Under the pieces are notes generated by a model. It ran no database searches. It worked only from the letters and a program-made list of their open reading frames with translations, and was not told the DNA's origin. From positions 26,496 to 90,495 of the forward strand of contig NYVG01000029.1 in NCBI GenBank assembly GCA_002684495.1: a DNA stretch of 64,000 bases, written 5' to 3'. This stretch comes from Gammaproteobacteria bacterium. GTDB lineage: Bacteria; Pseudomonadota; Gammaproteobacteria; Pseudomonadales; Azotimanducaceae. Shown piece by piece: positions 34,412 to 46,147 of the stretch; positions within the stretch are counted from its first letter, which is position 1; each line of letters starts with the position of its first letter. The translations under genes and the position numbers were made by a program.

Positions 34412-35335
34412 ATGCAAAGTAGTGCTCGGCAACATACGCTAAAAAATTGCATTCGCGCCACCGGCATAGGATTACATTCGGGCAAGCAGGTCAACGTGGT
34501 CCTGCGGCCGGGCGCGGTTGACAGCGGCATCGTGTTTCGGCGCACTGACCTTGACTACGATTATCGTGTTAGGGCCCACGCTATGAATGTGGGCAGCACA
34601 GCGATGGCCACGTCGTTATCCGATGGCGCTAATGAAATTTCCACCATTGAGCACCTTATGTCGGCCTTTGCGGGGCTGGGTATCGACAACGCTGAAGTTG
34701 AAGTCGACGCAGGTGAATTACCGATAATGGATGGCAGTGCTGCGCCGTTTGTCTTCCTAATTCAGTCTGCCGGCGTTACCGCTCAGAGCGCGGTAAAAAA
34801 ATTCCTCGTCATTCGTGAAACGATTCGTTTTGGAAGCGATGAGGCCTTTGCTGAACTGCAGCCTCACGAAGGTTTCGCTCTAAAGTACACGTTGGATTAC
34901 GATCATCCAGTTTTTGCTCAGCATGAGCACACGGCAGAGGTAAATTTCTGTTCGACCTCGTTTATTAAGGAAATTAGCCGAGCGCGAACTTTTGGTTTTT
35001 TAGCAGATTACGAGAGACTGAAAGCCCGAAATCTGGCCCAGGGCGGTAGCCTTGATAATGCGGTGGTGGTTGATGATTCACGTATTCTCAATGAAGAAGG
35101 CTTACGTGTTCGCGACGAGTTTGCCAAACACAAACTCTTAGATGCCGTGGGCGATCTCTATCTTATCGGCTTTAGTTTAGTCGGGCGATTTCACGGTTAT
35201 CGCTCGGGCCATACCATCAATAATGCGCTGTTGAAAAAAGTCCTAGCGACACCTCGCGCTTTTGATGTGGTGAGTTATCAGTCTGATTGTGTTGTTCCCC
35301 AATCCTATCAACGCAAGGACGCTCTACCAGCCTAG
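34412..35335 (+). CDS. lpxC: UDP-3-O-acyl-N-acetylglucosamine deacetylase
   Basis: TGIGLHSGKQVNVVLRPG; STIEHLMSAFAGLGIDN; FHGYRSGHTINN. Confidence 0.98.
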   Translation: MQSSARQHTLKNCIRATGIGLHSGKQVNVVLRPGAVDSGIVFRRTDLDYDYRVRAHAMNVGSTAMATSLSDGANEISTIEHLMSAFAGLGIDNAEVEVDAGELPIMDGSAAPFVFLIQSAGVTAQSAVKKFLVIRETIRFGSDEAFAELQPHEGFALKYTLDYDHPVFAQHEHTAEVNFCSTSFIKEISRARTFGFLADYERLKARNLAQGGSLDNAVVVDDSRILNEEGLRVRDEFAKHKLLDAVGDLYLIGFSLVGRFHGYRSGHTINNALLKKVLATPRAFDVVSYQSDCVVPQSYQRKDALPA

Positions 35336-35339
35336 GTAT

Positions 35340-35678
35340 TCAATGCGAGTAATCGTCGCCGGCGTGGGTACTGAGTCTCGCGATTCGCAGTTTTAGCTCT
35401 CGCACCTGGGCAAAACTCGCGAGGGGCTGCAAATTCTGTACTAAGTCGTCAGCCATGAATCGCAGGCGCGTGGCGACCGCAGCGGATCTGCACAGCAGCA
35501 ATAGGTGGGGCCCGCGAATGTCTGTGACTTCGACTTCATAGCGCAGCGGCGCATCTAAAATTGACCGAAACTCTGCGGTCCAAGATCGTTGATTGGCCGA
35601 ACGGTGTAGGAGCTTCTGTAACGGTGAGTAGCGACCGTTGTGTTGTTGCAGAAGATCGTCTATTCGATCTGTCGTCAT
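35340..35678 (-). CDS. DciA-like DUF721 family protein
   Basis: DUF721-like region; characteristic position opposite lpxC and before the M23 peptidase-secA block. Confidence 0.7.
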   Translation of the reverse strand: MTTDRIDDLLQQHNGRYSPLQKLLHRSANQRSWTAEFRSILDAPLRYEVEVTDIRGPHLLLLCRSAAVATRLRFMADDLVQNLQPLASFAQVRELKLRIARLSTHAGDDYSH

Positions 35679-35915
35679 GCGAATTCGGGTCCTCGTTATC
35701 CATGAGCGTTGGCCTCGTGTCTGACAGGCGGTGATGAGCGTATCGACCGCTCCACACAGCAGTAGGATAACAGCCTACAGTATGGGTCCAAAATGCTCGA
35801 TCGAAGCGATTGAAAAATTTCTGGGAATAGACCAAGCTGTTCGAAGGTCAGAGGATTCCAACTGCGTTTTTGTAGCTCGTTGATGCTGGCGTGGATCACC
35901 AAGGAAGCAGGCTAC

Positions 35916-36836
35916 ATGCAAATTATCGTTATCGGTAAACGCGGCGACTTCAGAGGCATCACTGTCTCCAAATATCTAGGGTACCTTTTCGCTGCTGTAT
36001 CCATAAGCCTTTTCGCAGCACTTATTGTACTGGGTGTCAGCGTGTCCAAGCATCAGGCCATTGACAGTACGGTAATTGAAAACTGGCAGGGCGCCATTAC
36101 CGAGCATCGATCTGAACTAGATGGATTGCAGCAACAAGCGTCAGCAAAAAATGATGCGCTAGCCAGCCAATTGTCAAAAATGCAGAGCCGTTTGTGGCGC
36201 ATTGAGGCGTTGGCAGCACATATGCGCGACCTCTCGGGTCTAGAAGAGGGTGAATTCAACTTTGATCAAAGCATCGCCCAAGGCGGCCCCTTGGCTGAAG
36301 AGGCCCAAGAGTTCGCATGGGTTGATCTACAAACGCAACTTAACCAGCTGGCTCTGCAATTAGACCGGCGAGAGAAAGAGCTCGGCATACTAGACACTGT
36401 GATGATTGAACTGCAGCGGTCTGAGCAGGTTCGGTTGAGCGGTCGGCCCATCTCCAAAGGTTGGCTATCATCGGCCTACGGTAATCGTATTGACCCGATC
36501 ACAGGGCAACCCGCCTGGCACGCTGGGGTAGACTTTGCCGGAAGCCAAGGTTCTGATGTGCTGGCTGTGGCAAGCGGTGTGGTGGTGTTTGCTGACCGTC
36601 GCGACGGCTACGGTAAGTTGGTCGAAATAAATCACGGCAAGGGCGTCAGTACGCGGTATGGACACCATGAAAAGCTACTGGTTAAAGCTGGGGAAATTGT
36701 TAAAAAAGGCGACGTGATCGGATTAATGGGCAGTAGCGGTCGATCGACCGGGCCCCATGTGCATTTCGAGGTGTTGCGCAATGGTAGAACCATAGACCCG
36801 ACCCGCTTTATCAGCGGTAGCGCGGGTGGCCGCTAG
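35916..36836 (+). CDS. M23 family peptidoglycan metallopeptidase
   Basis: PAWHAGVDFAGSQGSDVLAVASGVVVFADRRDGYGKLVEINHGKGVSTRYGHHE...GSSGRSTGPHVHFEVLRNG LytM motifs; start reassigned. Confidence 0.93.
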   Translation: MQIIVIGKRGDFRGITVSKYLGYLFAAVSISLFAALIVLGVSVSKHQAIDSTVIENWQGAITEHRSELDGLQQQASAKNDALASQLSKMQSRLWRIEALAAHMRDLSGLEEGEFNFDQSIAQGGPLAEEAQEFAWVDLQTQLNQLALQLDRREKELGILDTVMIELQRSEQVRLSGRPISKGWLSSAYGNRIDPITGQPAWHAGVDFAGSQGSDVLAVASGVVVFADRRDGYGKLVEINHGKGVSTRYGHHEKLLVKAGEIVKKGDVIGLMGSSGRSTGPHVHFEVLRNGRTIDPTRFISGSAGGR

Positions 36837-36950
36837 CAACCTACGCTTCTTATTGATTGTTGGATAAGCCTGTCCCGCTAGCCGCGCTGCCGCTACAATG
36901 CGCGGCACGATTGTTCCGCCCTAGATTGGGCCCTATTAACATCAAACATC

Positions 36951-39707
36951 ATGGCGAATTTTTTCACTAGGCTTTTTGGCTCGAAAAACGCGCGCGAATT
37001 GCGTCGCATGCAGAAGATCGTCGATCGGATCAACGCGTTAGAAGAAACGCTGGACTCCACGGCGGATCTGCCACAATGGACCCAGACCCTGCGTGAGCGT
37101 GCGAGTGCGGGCGAATCATTAGATACGCTGCTGCCAGAAGCGTTTGCTGCCGTTCGCGAAGCCGCGAAACGTGCCAAAGGCATGCGTCACTATGACGTAC
37201 AGTTAATCGGCGGGATTACGCTGCACGAGGGGCGCATTGCAGAAATGCGCACAGGGGAAGGCAAGACCCTGATGGCCACATTGCCGGCTTATCTCAATGC
37301 GTTATCTGGCAAAGGCGTCCATGTTGTCACTGTGAACGACTACCTTGCTAAGCGCGACGCCAATTGGATGGCGCCGATTTACGAGGCGCTGGGGATGCGC
37401 GTTGGCGTCATTCAATCGAATCAGCCAAACGAAGAAAAACATCAGGCGTACGCGGCGGATATTACCTACGGCACAAATAACGAGTTCGGGTTCGACTACT
37501 TGCGCTCGAATATGGCGTTCACCTTGGAGGATCGTCTCCAGCGGGAATTGAACTTTGCGATAATTGACGAAGTCGACAGCATCCTTATCGACGAGGCGCG
37601 TACGCCTTTGATCATTTCCGGTGCCGCGGAAGAAAGCACCAAGCTGTATCAAATACTTAATCAGGTTGCGCCGACGCTGAAAGAGCAGCCTTTTGACGAT
37701 ACACCACGTGTATTTGGCGAGCCTGAACCCGAACCCACGGGCGATTTCAGCGTTGATGAAAAAAATCGGCAGATTGAAATAACTGAGTTAGGCCATCAAA
37801 AAGTCGAGCAGGCGTTGAAGCAAATGGGGCTTCTGCAAGAAGGCGATAGCTTATATTCATCGACGAACCTGAATCTTTTGCATCATGTCCTTGCTGCGTT
37901 GAAGGCGCACGCCTTATTTAAGCGTGACGTTGACTATATGGTGCGCAACCAAGAAATCGTCATTGTTGACGAACACACGGGGCGCGCGATGCCGGGCAGG
38001 CGTTGGTCTGATGGTATTCATCAGGCTATTGAAGCCAAAGAGGACCTGCCGATCCAAAACGAAAGCCAGACTTTGGCGTCAACGACGTTCCAAAACTATT
38101 TCCGTTTATATGGCAAGTTGTCGGGGATGACCGGTACTGCAGATACCGAGGCCTTCGAATTCAACCAGATCTATGGGTTGGATGTAGTGGTTATTCCGAC
38201 CCACAAGCCAATGATTCGCGACGACCAAAACGACCTGATTTTTCTTACCTTGCAAGAAAAATACGACGCCATCGTTGAGGATATTGAAACTCGCACCAAA
38301 GTCGGTCAGCCAATATTGGTGGGCACCGCATCCATCGAGTCATCAGAGTTGTTGTCTAAGGAACTGACTCGCAGAGGTATAGGGCATAACGTCCTAAACG
38401 CAAAGCAGCATGAGCGTGAGGCGGACATCGTAGCCGACGCGGGGCGACCGGCAGCTGTAACCATAGCCACCAATATGGCCGGTCGAGGCACTGATATCGT
38501 ACTTGGCGGTAATCTCGAGGCTGACCTGCAGCGCGCTGGTTCCGGCGGTGATGCAGAGGACAGTCGTATTCGTGACTCGTGGGAGCAACTCCATGAGCAG
38601 GTGCTGGCTGCGGGTGGGCTTCACATTATCGGTACCGAGCGGCATGAGTCTCGACGCATTGATAACCAGCTGCGCGGGCGCTCAGGCCGCCAAGGGGATC
38701 CGGGTTCAAGCCGGTTTTATCTGTCAGTTGACGACAACCTCATGCGTATCTTTGTGAACGATAATATGCGCGGCATGATGCAAAAGCTGGGTGGTGAGCC
38801 TGGCGAAGCCATAGAGCACAAGCTGATTAACCGGTCCATAGAGAACGCCCAGCGTAAGGTTGAAGGTCACAACTTTGATATCCGCAAAAATCTGCTGGAA
38901 TACGATGATGTATCTAACGATCAGCGTCAGGTCATATATCAACAGCGCCTGCAACTTATGCAGTCCGAGAGTATTGCAGACACAATCGAGGGTCTCCGCG
39001 AAGAAGTAATTGTCGATCTGGCGGGTCAGCACATTCCACCGGAGAGCTTGAGCGAGCAGTGGGATCTGCCGGGCTTGCAGCAGGAACTGCAGGCCGAATT
39101 TGGTAGCCAACAGCCTCTGCAACAATGGCTAGACGAAGACGATCAATTGGAAGAAAGTGGCCTGATTGATCGAATCTTGCAGCAAATAGAATCCGAGTAT
39201 GCTGACAAGCAGGCAGCATTCGAGGCTGCAAATATCGACATGCGGCTGGTCGAGAAGCAGGTCATGTTGCAATTACTCGACCAGCGCTGGAAAGAGCATC
39301 TGGCGTCCATGGATCAACTGCGTCAGGGCATTCATTTGCGTGCGTATGCGCAAAAGCAGCCAAAGCAGGAGTTTAAGCGCGAGTCTTTCGAGCTCTTCCA
39401 GTCGCTGTTGTACAACATCAAATACGATGTGATTCGCACCTTGTCGCGCATGCAGCTAGAAAACCCGGAAGAGCTGGCCGCCGCAGAGCGCAAACGGCGT
39501 GCAGAAGCGGAACAGCAAATGCAATTTCAGCATGCCCAGGCAGCTGAGCTCGGAGCGAGCGAAACCGATACAGCGGAACAACAACCGGTAAGAGCGGCAC
39601 CCTTTGTTCGAGATGACCGCAAAGTCGGTCGTAACGAACCCTGTCCGTGTGGCTCGGGTAAAAAGTATAAGCAATGCTGTGGCCGAGCGGGCGTAAGTGG
39701 CAGTTAA
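36951..39707 (+). CDS. secA: Preprotein translocase ATPase SecA
   Basis: [21 protein letters not shown]-terminal zinc motif [14 protein letters not shown]. Confidence 0.99.
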   Translation: MANFFTRLFGSKNARELRRMQKIVDRINALEETLDSTADLPQWTQTLRERASAGESLDTLLPEAFAAVREAAKRAKGMRHYDVQLIGGITLHEGRIAEMRTGEGKTLMATLPAYLNALSGKGVHVVTVNDYLAKRDANWMAPIYEALGMRVGVIQSNQPNEEKHQAYAADITYGTNNEFGFDYLRSNMAFTLEDRLQRELNFAIIDEVDSILIDEARTPLIISGAAEESTKLYQILNQVAPTLKEQPFDDTPRVFGEPEPEPTGDFSVDEKNRQIEITELGHQKVEQALKQMGLLQEGDSLYSSTNLNLLHHVLAALKAHALFKRDVDYMVRNQEIVIVDEHTGRAMPGRRWSDGIHQAIEAKEDLPIQNESQTLASTTFQNYFRLYGKLSGMTGTADTEAFEFNQIYGLDVVVIPTHKPMIRDDQNDLIFLTLQEKYDAIVEDIETRTKVGQPILVGTASIESSELLSKELTRRGIGHNVLNAKQHEREADIVADAGRPAAVTIATNMAGRGTDIVLGGNLEADLQRAGSGGDAEDSRIRDSWEQLHEQVLAAGGLHIIGTERHESRRIDNQLRGRSGRQGDPGSSRFYLSVDDNLMRIFVNDNMRGMMQKLGGEPGEAIEHKLINRSIENAQRKVEGHNFDIRKNLLEYDDVSNDQRQVIYQQRLQLMQSESIADTIEGLREEVIVDLAGQHIPPESLSEQWDLPGLQQELQAEFGSQQPLQQWLDEDDQLEESGLIDRILQQIESEYADKQAAFEAANIDMRLVEKQVMLQLLDQRWKEHLASMDQLRQGIHLRAYAQKQPKQEFKRESFELFQSLLYNIKYDVIRTLSRMQLENPEELAAAERKRRAEAEQQMQFQHAQAAELGASETDTAEQQPVRAAPFVRDDRKVGRNEPCPCGSGKKYKQCCGRAGVSGS

Positions 39708-40905
39708 TCTATCAGCACCTCGGGATGTCCTAGATGTGCCCGGAATCAGATTGGGTACTGCAGCCAGTGGATTGAAAGCCAGTGACGATGTTGTTGTAGC
39801 ACACCTAGATCCACAGGCTCGGGTAGCAGGGGTATATACGCAATCTTTCTTTGCCGCAGCGCCTGTACTGCTAGCGCGAGAACGTCAGGAAAACTGTCAA
39901 GCGTGGGTGATCAACAGCGGCAACGCGAATGCGGCAACAGGCGGGCCCGGTAAACAAGATGCTCATATCATCTGTGAATCGGCCGCGGAATTGTTGGGCA
40001 TTGACGTTGGGCAAGTGCAGCCTTTCTCAACCGGTGTTATCGGTGAACGATTAGATGTGCCAGCGCTAACTCGGGCGGTTGCTGATGCTGCGGAAACATT
40101 GCGTTCCGATGGCTGGCTAAGTGCCGCCAGCGCCATTATGACCACAGATACGGTTCCCAAACTGGTTAGTAGACGCATTGCGCTCAGCGGCGGTGAGGTT
40201 GTTGTCACTGGTATGGCGAAAGGTTCGGGCATGATTAAGCCGGATATGGCAACTATGCTTGCCTTCGTTGCCTGCAATGCCAACATCAGCCCACCATTGC
40301 TCAAGCAATTGACCACGGACTTGGCTAACCAGAGTTTCAATCGCATCAGTGTTGATGGCGACACATCGACTAATGACTGCTTTATGTTGGCAGCTACAGG
40401 CTGCAGCGACACCGTCGAGATTAAGAGCATAGAGGATAAAGATTACGCCCCACTGCTTGCTGGCCTAACGGCCGTTGCGCAGCAGCTGGCTCAGGCCATT
40501 GTTCGAGATGGTGAAGGGGCTACTAAATTCGTCACGGTGTATGTGAGTGGGGGAGCATCGCCCCAGGAATGCTTAGAGGTAGCGTATACCGTTGCGGAGT
40601 CGCCATTGGTAAAGACCGCGCTATTTGCGGGCGATGCCAATTGGGGGCGTTTCTGCATGGCCATTGGTCGAGCTAAGGTTGAAGGGCTTGATGCTTCCAA
40701 AGTAGCGCTGTGGTTGGACGACGTGCAGGTAGCGAACGCAGGTCTGATGTCTGCCACCTATACCGAGGCGGCGGGTAGCGCTGTGCTGGCCCAAGATGAG
40801 TTTAAGATCGCCATTGATCTTGGCAGAGGCGATGCTGAAGAACAGATCTGGACCACCGACCTATCCTACGAATACGTCCGCATTAACGCAGAGTATCGTT
40901 CTTAG
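39697..40905 (+). CDS. argJ: Glutamate N-acetyltransferase / amino-acid acetyltransferase ArgJ
   Basis: [19 protein letters not shown] autoprocessing site; [13 protein letters not shown]. Confidence 0.97.
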   Translation: MAVNLSAPRDVLDVPGIRLGTAASGLKASDDVVVAHLDPQARVAGVYTQSFFAAAPVLLARERQENCQAWVINSGNANAATGGPGKQDAHIICESAAELLGIDVGQVQPFSTGVIGERLDVPALTRAVADAAETLRSDGWLSAASAIMTTDTVPKLVSRRIALSGGEVVVTGMAKGSGMIKPDMATMLAFVACNANISPPLLKQLTTDLANQSFNRISVDGDTSTNDCFMLAATGCSDTVEIKSIEDKDYAPLLAGLTAVAQQLAQAIVRDGEGATKFVTVYVSGGASPQECLEVAYTVAESPLVKTALFAGDANWGRFCMAIGRAKVEGLDASKVALWLDDVQVANAGLMSATYTEAAGSAVLAQDEFKIAIDLGRGDAEEQIWTTDLSYEYVRINAEYRS

Positions 40906-41090
40906 TCACCGCTTTCTTCGTTAAACTCGGCGGGTTCCTCCCCGGCAATACGATGTTCCTCACTCGCCCAAGCGCCCAAATCAATGAGCCTGCAGCGCTC
41001 CGAGCAAAATGGCCGAAACGGGTTTGCCGGTGTCCATTTCACTCGTGCCTGACAAGTGGGGCAGCTGGTTATTCTGGGTGTTTCTGGCAT
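40902..41090 (-). CDS. yacG: DNA gyrase inhibitor YacG (zinc protein)
   Basis: [39 protein letters not shown]. Confidence 0.95.
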   Translation of the reverse strand: MPETPRITSCPTCQARVKWTPANPFRPFCSERCRLIDLGAWASEEHRIAGEEPAEFNEESGD

Positions 41091-41686
41091 CTTAGAAGTA
41101 AGTCGTTGTGCAGAGTTTTGATCTGGTCGTGTAAAAAGCCTAAGTCCTGATCGTTAGTGACCACATAGTCCGCAGCATTTAAGCGTTTTTCGCGGCTGGT
41201 CTGAGCATCGATAATCGCCTGCACCTGCTCGCGGGTGTTGTCGTCTCGAGCCATCGTCCTAGACAGTTGGGTAGCAACAGGTACGTCTACCACCACAACA
41301 ATATCGCACCACTGCTGCTGACCAGATTCAATCAGCAAGGGATTCACGAGTAAACAGTAGTCGGATTGAGCAGCGTTAACCTGTTCAACAAGGTAGTTGT
41401 TGATCAAAGGATGCAGTAATTGTTGTAGCCACTTTCGTTCAGCAACATCGCTGAATACCTTCTTCCGCAGGGCTGCGCGATCGAGTTGCCCATGTGGGTC
41501 AATGATCTTTGAACCAAAATGGTCAGCGATTTTTTCCAGCGCTGGTTGCCCGGGTTCGACTACGGCACGGCTTGCAAGATCAGCATCGACTATGTCGATA
41601 CCCAGCGTTTGAAAATAATCTGCTGCGGCAGATTTGCCGCTGCCAATACCGCCGGTAAGTCCAACCAGCATTTTACCAATGCTCAC
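41069..41686 (-). CDS. coaE: Dephospho-CoA kinase
   Basis: [29 protein letters not shown]. Confidence 0.97.
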   Translation of the reverse strand: MSIGKMLVGLTGGIGSGKSAAADYFQTLGIDIVDADLASRAVVEPGQPALEKIADHFGSKIIDPHGQLDRAALRKKVFSDVAERKWLQQLLHPLINNYLVEQVNAAQSDYCLLVNPLLIESGQQQWCDIVVVVDVPVATQLSRTMARDDNTREQVQAIIDAQTSREKRLNAADYVVTNDQDLGFLHDQIKTLHNDLLLRCQKHPE

Positions 41687-41710
41687 TTTTGTTCTAGCTC
41701 CACATCGCCG

Positions 41711-42580
41711 CTAAATCATCCAAACGCCGCGCACGCTAACATGAAATAACACCGCGACCCAGCCAGCAATGGCGAGAAAAGGCCCGAACGGTATGGCGCT
41801 AGACGTCGTCTGCTTGCCCGTTACGATCTGATATAGCGCATAAACCAGACCGCTTATGGCGGCGGCTAAAAGCACCTGGGGCAGTGCTTGCCAGCCGAGC
41901 CAGGCCCCCAACGCCGCAAGCAGCTTGAAATCACCATAGCCCATACCATCCTTGCCGGTCGCCAGCTTAAATGCCCAAAATACTGACCAGAGGCTCAGGT
42001 AACCAAATATCGCGCCAAATACTGCATCAAGTAGTGGAACCAATGGATATAAAGCATTTACGAGCAAACCAGCCCACAGCAGAGGCTGGGTGATTTGATC
42101 CGGCAGTAACCCGCAATCGAAGTCGATCAGTAGCAATGCCAGCAGTGTCCAAGCGAGACCGCAATAAAACAGGCTTGGTACGCTATAACCATGAACAGCC
42201 ACTATCGCGAGCCCTAAGGCCAGCGCGCCAAGCTCAACCAATGGATAGCGGTAAGAGATAACACTGCGACAAAAGCGGCACTGCCCTCTTAGCCAAAGCC
42301 AACTAACGACCGGGAGGTTATCTACGACTTTAAGTTGTTCACCACAGTTTGGGCAATGAGAGCGCGGCTGCGCTAAATTAAACGTGGCAGCATGCCTGGG
42401 CGTTGCCGCTGGGCTTGATCCACTAGGATGCTGGGTTTCCGAAGCCCATTGTCGCTGCAACATGACAGGTAAGCGATATGCTACGACATTGATGAAACTG
42501 CCAATACATAAAGCAAAAATGCACAGTAGAACGAGACTGGGCCACTCATAGGTATATAGAGTTTCAAAAAACATTAGCAA
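41711..42580 (-). CDS. pilD: Prepilin peptidase PilD
   Basis: CPNC...CRFC zinc motif, two catalytic Asp regions (LLLIDFDCGLLPDQIT; GMGYGDFKLLAALGAWLG). Confidence 0.95.
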   Translation of the reverse strand: MLMFFETLYTYEWPSLVLLCIFALCIGSFINVVAYRLPVMLQRQWASETQHPSGSSPAATPRHAATFNLAQPRSHCPNCGEQLKVVDNLPVVSWLWLRGQCRFCRSVISYRYPLVELGALALGLAIVAVHGYSVPSLFYCGLAWTLLALLLIDFDCGLLPDQITQPLLWAGLLVNALYPLVPLLDAVFGAIFGYLSLWSVFWAFKLATGKDGMGYGDFKLLAALGAWLGWQALPQVLLAAAISGLVYALYQIVTGKQTTSSAIPFGPFLAIAGWVAVLFHVSVRGVWMI

Positions 42581-42594
42581 TACAGAACCAAGGT

Positions 42595-43698
42595 TTATCC
42601 AAAAACGCTTCCCATTTGGAATAGCGGCAAGTACATCGCCAGCAGCAACATAGCGATCAAACTGCCCAGAGTGATCATCATAGCTGGCTCAAGCAGCGGA
42701 ATTAAGCGATCAATCGTCTCGTCGAAGCGGGCCTCGTAATGTTCCGCGGCGCGCAACAGCATGTTATCCAGCATACCGGTTTGTTCGCCCACCATAATCA
42801 TCTGGGTGAACAAGGTTGGAAAACAGCGGGTATTTTGCAGTGCTTTATACAGGTTGGAACCACGTTGAACTGACCGAGCCGCTGCGGCCATAGCTTGGGC
42901 ATAAACTGTATTGTTAGGCGCGCTGCGCGCAAAATCCAGAGCTTCCATCATTGGCAACCCCGCTGACAAGCTAGTGGCAAGGATCCTTGCGATGCCGGCG
43001 ATGCTTCGATGCATCGCCAGCTGACCGAATACCGGCAAGAGCAGTTGCCCTCGGTGCGCGAGGAGTCGGGTCAGTTTATGTTGGCGCACCGCGTATCGTG
43101 CCGCTGTAAAAGCGCTAAGCAGCAGTAGCACCAGGGTTATTCCGTGCACCTGTAACTGCTGAGAGAGATCGATGATTGCAAGTGTCAGGGTGGGTAAGTC
43201 GTGGCCAAACTGCCCGAACATTTGTTCAAATGTTGGCACGACTTTTAGCAACAAGAGTGCTGAAACAGCGCACGCGACGCTAAGAATCGCCAGGGGGTGA
43301 GCCAACGCGGTGCGAGTTTTTTGCTGTAATATTTTTTTCCTTTGCAGCAGCTTGGCCAGATGATGAAACGAACGTTCCAGAGTTCCCGATGATTCGCCAA
43401 CAGCCACTAATCGCTGGTACAAGTTGTTGAATGTTTCTGGAAATTTGCCAAATGCATTTGCCAGGCCCTGGCCTTGAGCGAGCTCGAGTTCCACCGCATT
43501 GAGTAGGGTTTTTGCAGCGCTGCGTCTTTGCCCCTCGCGGAATACCTGCAGCGCAAATGGCAGTGCTATGCCAGACTGCAGCAGAGTGGCGAGTTGCTGA
43601 GTTAGCTGTAGTAGTTCCTCTGCGCTAAGTTTAGATCTAATGCGGCTAGGTCGCGGTTGCGGGTCAAGGGGATTGCTGGGCGGCTGCAGCAAGTGCAC
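42595..43698 (-). CDS. pilC: Type IV pilus inner-membrane platform protein PilC
   Basis: Two T2SSF repeats; between pilB and pilD. Confidence 0.93.
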   Translation of the reverse strand: MHLLQPPSNPLDPQPRPSRIRSKLSAEELLQLTQQLATLLQSGIALPFALQVFREGQRRSAAKTLLNAVELELAQGQGLANAFGKFPETFNNLYQRLVAVGESSGTLERSFHHLAKLLQRKKILQQKTRTALAHPLAILSVACAVSALLLLKVVPTFEQMFGQFGHDLPTLTLAIIDLSQQLQVHGITLVLLLLSAFTAARYAVRQHKLTRLLAHRGQLLLPVFGQLAMHRSIAGIARILATSLSAGLPMMEALDFARSAPNNTVYAQAMAAAARSVQRGSNLYKALQNTRCFPTLFTQMIMVGEQTGMLDNMLLRAAEHYEARFDETIDRLIPLLEPAMMITLGSLIAMLLLAMYLPLFQMGSVFG

Positions 43699-43699
43699 A

Positions 43700-44899
43700 T
43701 CAATCCGGGGCGATACGGTCAGCTTCCTCGAGACTGATCACACCTGCAGTGACCTGGGTCAATGCGGCATCCCTGAGGCTGCTGAATGGGGTTTGATGAG
43801 CGGAATCGGCCGTGCTCATGTGGTTCTCCCTGCTGTTTGAGGATTGGACGAAACACTCATCGACCGGCAAAAGTTCAAATATGCCGATACGTCCGTGATA
43901 GCCGCGATTGCAGTTTGGACACCCGTCTGGATTAGCTTGAAAAGTGCCGTTCTCCGTTGTCTTTGCAGCAAGGGCTTGCTTGCAGTAATTGCATAGGCGT
44001 CGGGCCAGCCGTTGGGCGAGAATTAAGCTGACGGTAGTCGTAAGGTCAAATGATTCAATGCCCATTTGCTGCAGCCGGGTGAGCGCTGTTTTTGCACACC
44101 GACTGTGCAAGGTAGATAAAACCAGATGTCCGGTCTGAGCGGCACGAATCGCGGCGGTGGCTGTTTCCAGATCACGAATTTCGCCGACCATAATTACATC
44201 TGGATCTTGTCTAACCAAAGCGCGTAATACATGGCTGAAGTCGAGGCCGATTTTATCGTTCACGGCAATTTGATTAATGCCATCAAGATGGATCTCAATA
44301 GGGTCCTCAATAGTGCTTATATTGCGCTGTTCGTCGTTCAACTCTTCAAGCCCACTGTATAGGGTCAGGGTTTTGCCGCAGCCTGTGGGGCCCGTGACCA
44401 AGATCAGACCGTGCGGGCGATGTAAGGCGGTACGAAATTGCTCCTGCTGTTGAGGTGTCATACCCAGCACCTCTACAGCCAAGCGGGTATGTGGCTGATT
44501 TAGAATTCTTAGAACGGCTTTTTCTCCCCACATAGTAGGCACGGTGCTGACACGTAAATCCGCGAGGCCAGAAACCTCGGCCAGATTGATGCGACCGTCC
44601 TGAGGCAGGCGGCGCTCGGCGATATCGAGCTGCGCCATGATCTTGATGCGTGAAATTAGCCGCGGTGCCAGTGTCAGTGGCAAGGAATTGGTTAGGCATA
44701 AAAAACCGTCGAGTCTTTGGCGAATTTGCAGTGCATGTTGCTGTGGCTCGATATGAATATCAGAGACGCCGTAGCGCACAGCGTCGCGGATTAGTTGTCG
44801 CACGGTATACACGGCTTGGTTGTCATCACTTTGCGCGAGGTTGATCGAGGATGTTAGTGGAGCCAGTTTTTTGACGCGGATGTCGTCGCTGTAGACCAT
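43700..44899 (-). CDS. pilB: Type IV pilus assembly ATPase PilB, short form
   Basis: GPTGCGKTLTLYSGL Walker A, RALVRQDPDVIMVGEIRD Walker B/Asp box, CxxC...CxxC C-terminus; lacks the usual N-terminal domain. Confidence 0.92.
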   Translation of the reverse strand: MVYSDDIRVKKLAPLTSSINLAQSDDNQAVYTVRQLIRDAVRYGVSDIHIEPQQHALQIRQRLDGFLCLTNSLPLTLAPRLISRIKIMAQLDIAERRLPQDGRINLAEVSGLADLRVSTVPTMWGEKAVLRILNQPHTRLAVEVLGMTPQQQEQFRTALHRPHGLILVTGPTGCGKTLTLYSGLEELNDEQRNISTIEDPIEIHLDGINQIAVNDKIGLDFSHVLRALVRQDPDVIMVGEIRDLETATAAIRAAQTGHLVLSTLHSRCAKTALTRLQQMGIESFDLTTTVSLILAQRLARRLCNYCKQALAAKTTENGTFQANPDGCPNCNRGYHGRIGIFELLPVDECFVQSSNSRENHMSTADSAHQTPFSSLRDAALTQVTAGVISLEEADRIAPD

Positions 44900-45179
44900 T
44901 TTTGAGAATCACCTGCGATAGTTTGGCTCGATTCAAACATTCCGGAGCGTCAAGACCAGAGGCAAACGGTGCGGTCATGCGTACGTATTATTGGTAATAA
45001 CCTCAGGGCTTTTTGCCGGGGTTGAACACTTGCCTCGAGGTGTCGTGAAATCTTATCTATGCGTTGGTGAGATACCGATGGTTGGGCCTGATGTAAAAAG
45101 TCTATGGTGACCTACCTAATTCATGGATCCCCCGATGTTCGGACGGACGCCTTGCCGATTGCTCAGCTCAGGGTCGAAG

Positions 45180-45677
45180 ATGGTATTGCCGAAAAGCTGG
45201 GGTTTTACATTGATAGAACTCATGATTGTGGTCGCCATTGCAGGAGTTTTGGCGACCTTTGCCGTGCCCGCCTACCGAGATTATTTGCAAGCAGCCAACA
45301 GCAGCAAAGTAGATATCCACTATCAGCGAGCCATCGTTTGGGTGCGGTCTGAAATGCAACGTTTGCGCGTGCTGATCAACACGGGCAGCAGTCGGGCCGA
45401 GGTCAGCGCTGATTACGCCAGTGCGTCGCAATGGGTTGATGCTTTGACTCGCGAAGACATCCGATCTAAGACTGCATCGCCTGAGGGCACTGCGGCATTT
45501 GCTGTTCAATCAAGTACAGCGGATGCCGATGGTACGGTGTTACTGACACTCACAGGAACCATTGCAAAAGGCACCGCGAAGATCACGATTCGGCGGCCAA
45601 TTTACGGTGACTTCAAAATCGCCGCAATTACGCAGTTATGTTGGACGCGAGTCATTTGTGACGAAAAATCCGGTTAA
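45180..45677 (+). CDS. Type IV pilin (prepilin)
   Basis: MVLPKSWG^[28 protein letters not shown] prepilin cleavage motif; start reassigned to 45180. Confidence 0.92.
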   Translation: MVLPKSWGFTLIELMIVVAIAGVLATFAVPAYRDYLQAANSSKVDIHYQRAIVWVRSEMQRLRVLINTGSSRAEVSADYASASQWVDALTREDIRSKTASPEGTAAFAVQSSTADADGTVLLTLTGTIAKGTAKITIRRPIYGDFKIAAITQLCWTRVICDEKSG

Positions 45678-46056
45678 ATTGGCCCGCTGGGGCTTCGGCT
45701 TTACGTTAATTGAATTGCTTATCGTTGTTGCGGTTGTGGTACTGCTGGGGTCAATTGCGTGGCCTGCTTGGCAGACCCAGAAGACAGCAGCAAGTGAGGG
45801 ATTACTTGTCGCGAATATACAGAGTATGGCGCTCTTCCAAGAGGATTACCGCATCCGCCATGGGCGTTACGCGACCGATCTTGTTGATCGACATGCCATC
45901 GCAACACGCATCGGTTGGCAACCCAAGCACGATGATCACACGCATTATTCAATCGATGCCGGCGACGGCAAGGAATATCAAGTCCACGCCAAAAGTGCGG
46001 ACGGTCATTCAGTTTGTATACGCATGCCCGCGGTTGAGCGATGTGAGCGACTGTAG
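45658..46056 (+). CDS. Second type IV pilin/pseudopilin overlapping the first
   Basis: GTG start: [14 protein letters not shown]^[27 protein letters not shown]. Confidence 0.9.
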   Translation: MTKNPVKLARWGFGFTLIELLIVVAVVVLLGSIAWPAWQTQKTAASEGLLVANIQSMALFQEDYRIRHGRYATDLVDRHAIATRIGWQPKHDDHTHYSIDAGDGKEYQVHAKSADGHSVCIRMPAVERCERL

Positions 46057-46147
46057 GGCAACCTGCTAAATAATGGCTTTGGAGGTTCAAGCCGCCGTGT
46101 AACAATCGGCGGTGTGCGGATAATGAAATAAACCGAAGCCAAAATTT

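Noticed and set aside
37302-39674. Antisense and alternate-frame ORFs within secA
   Set aside because: Overlap a full-length SecA and show no recognisable domains.
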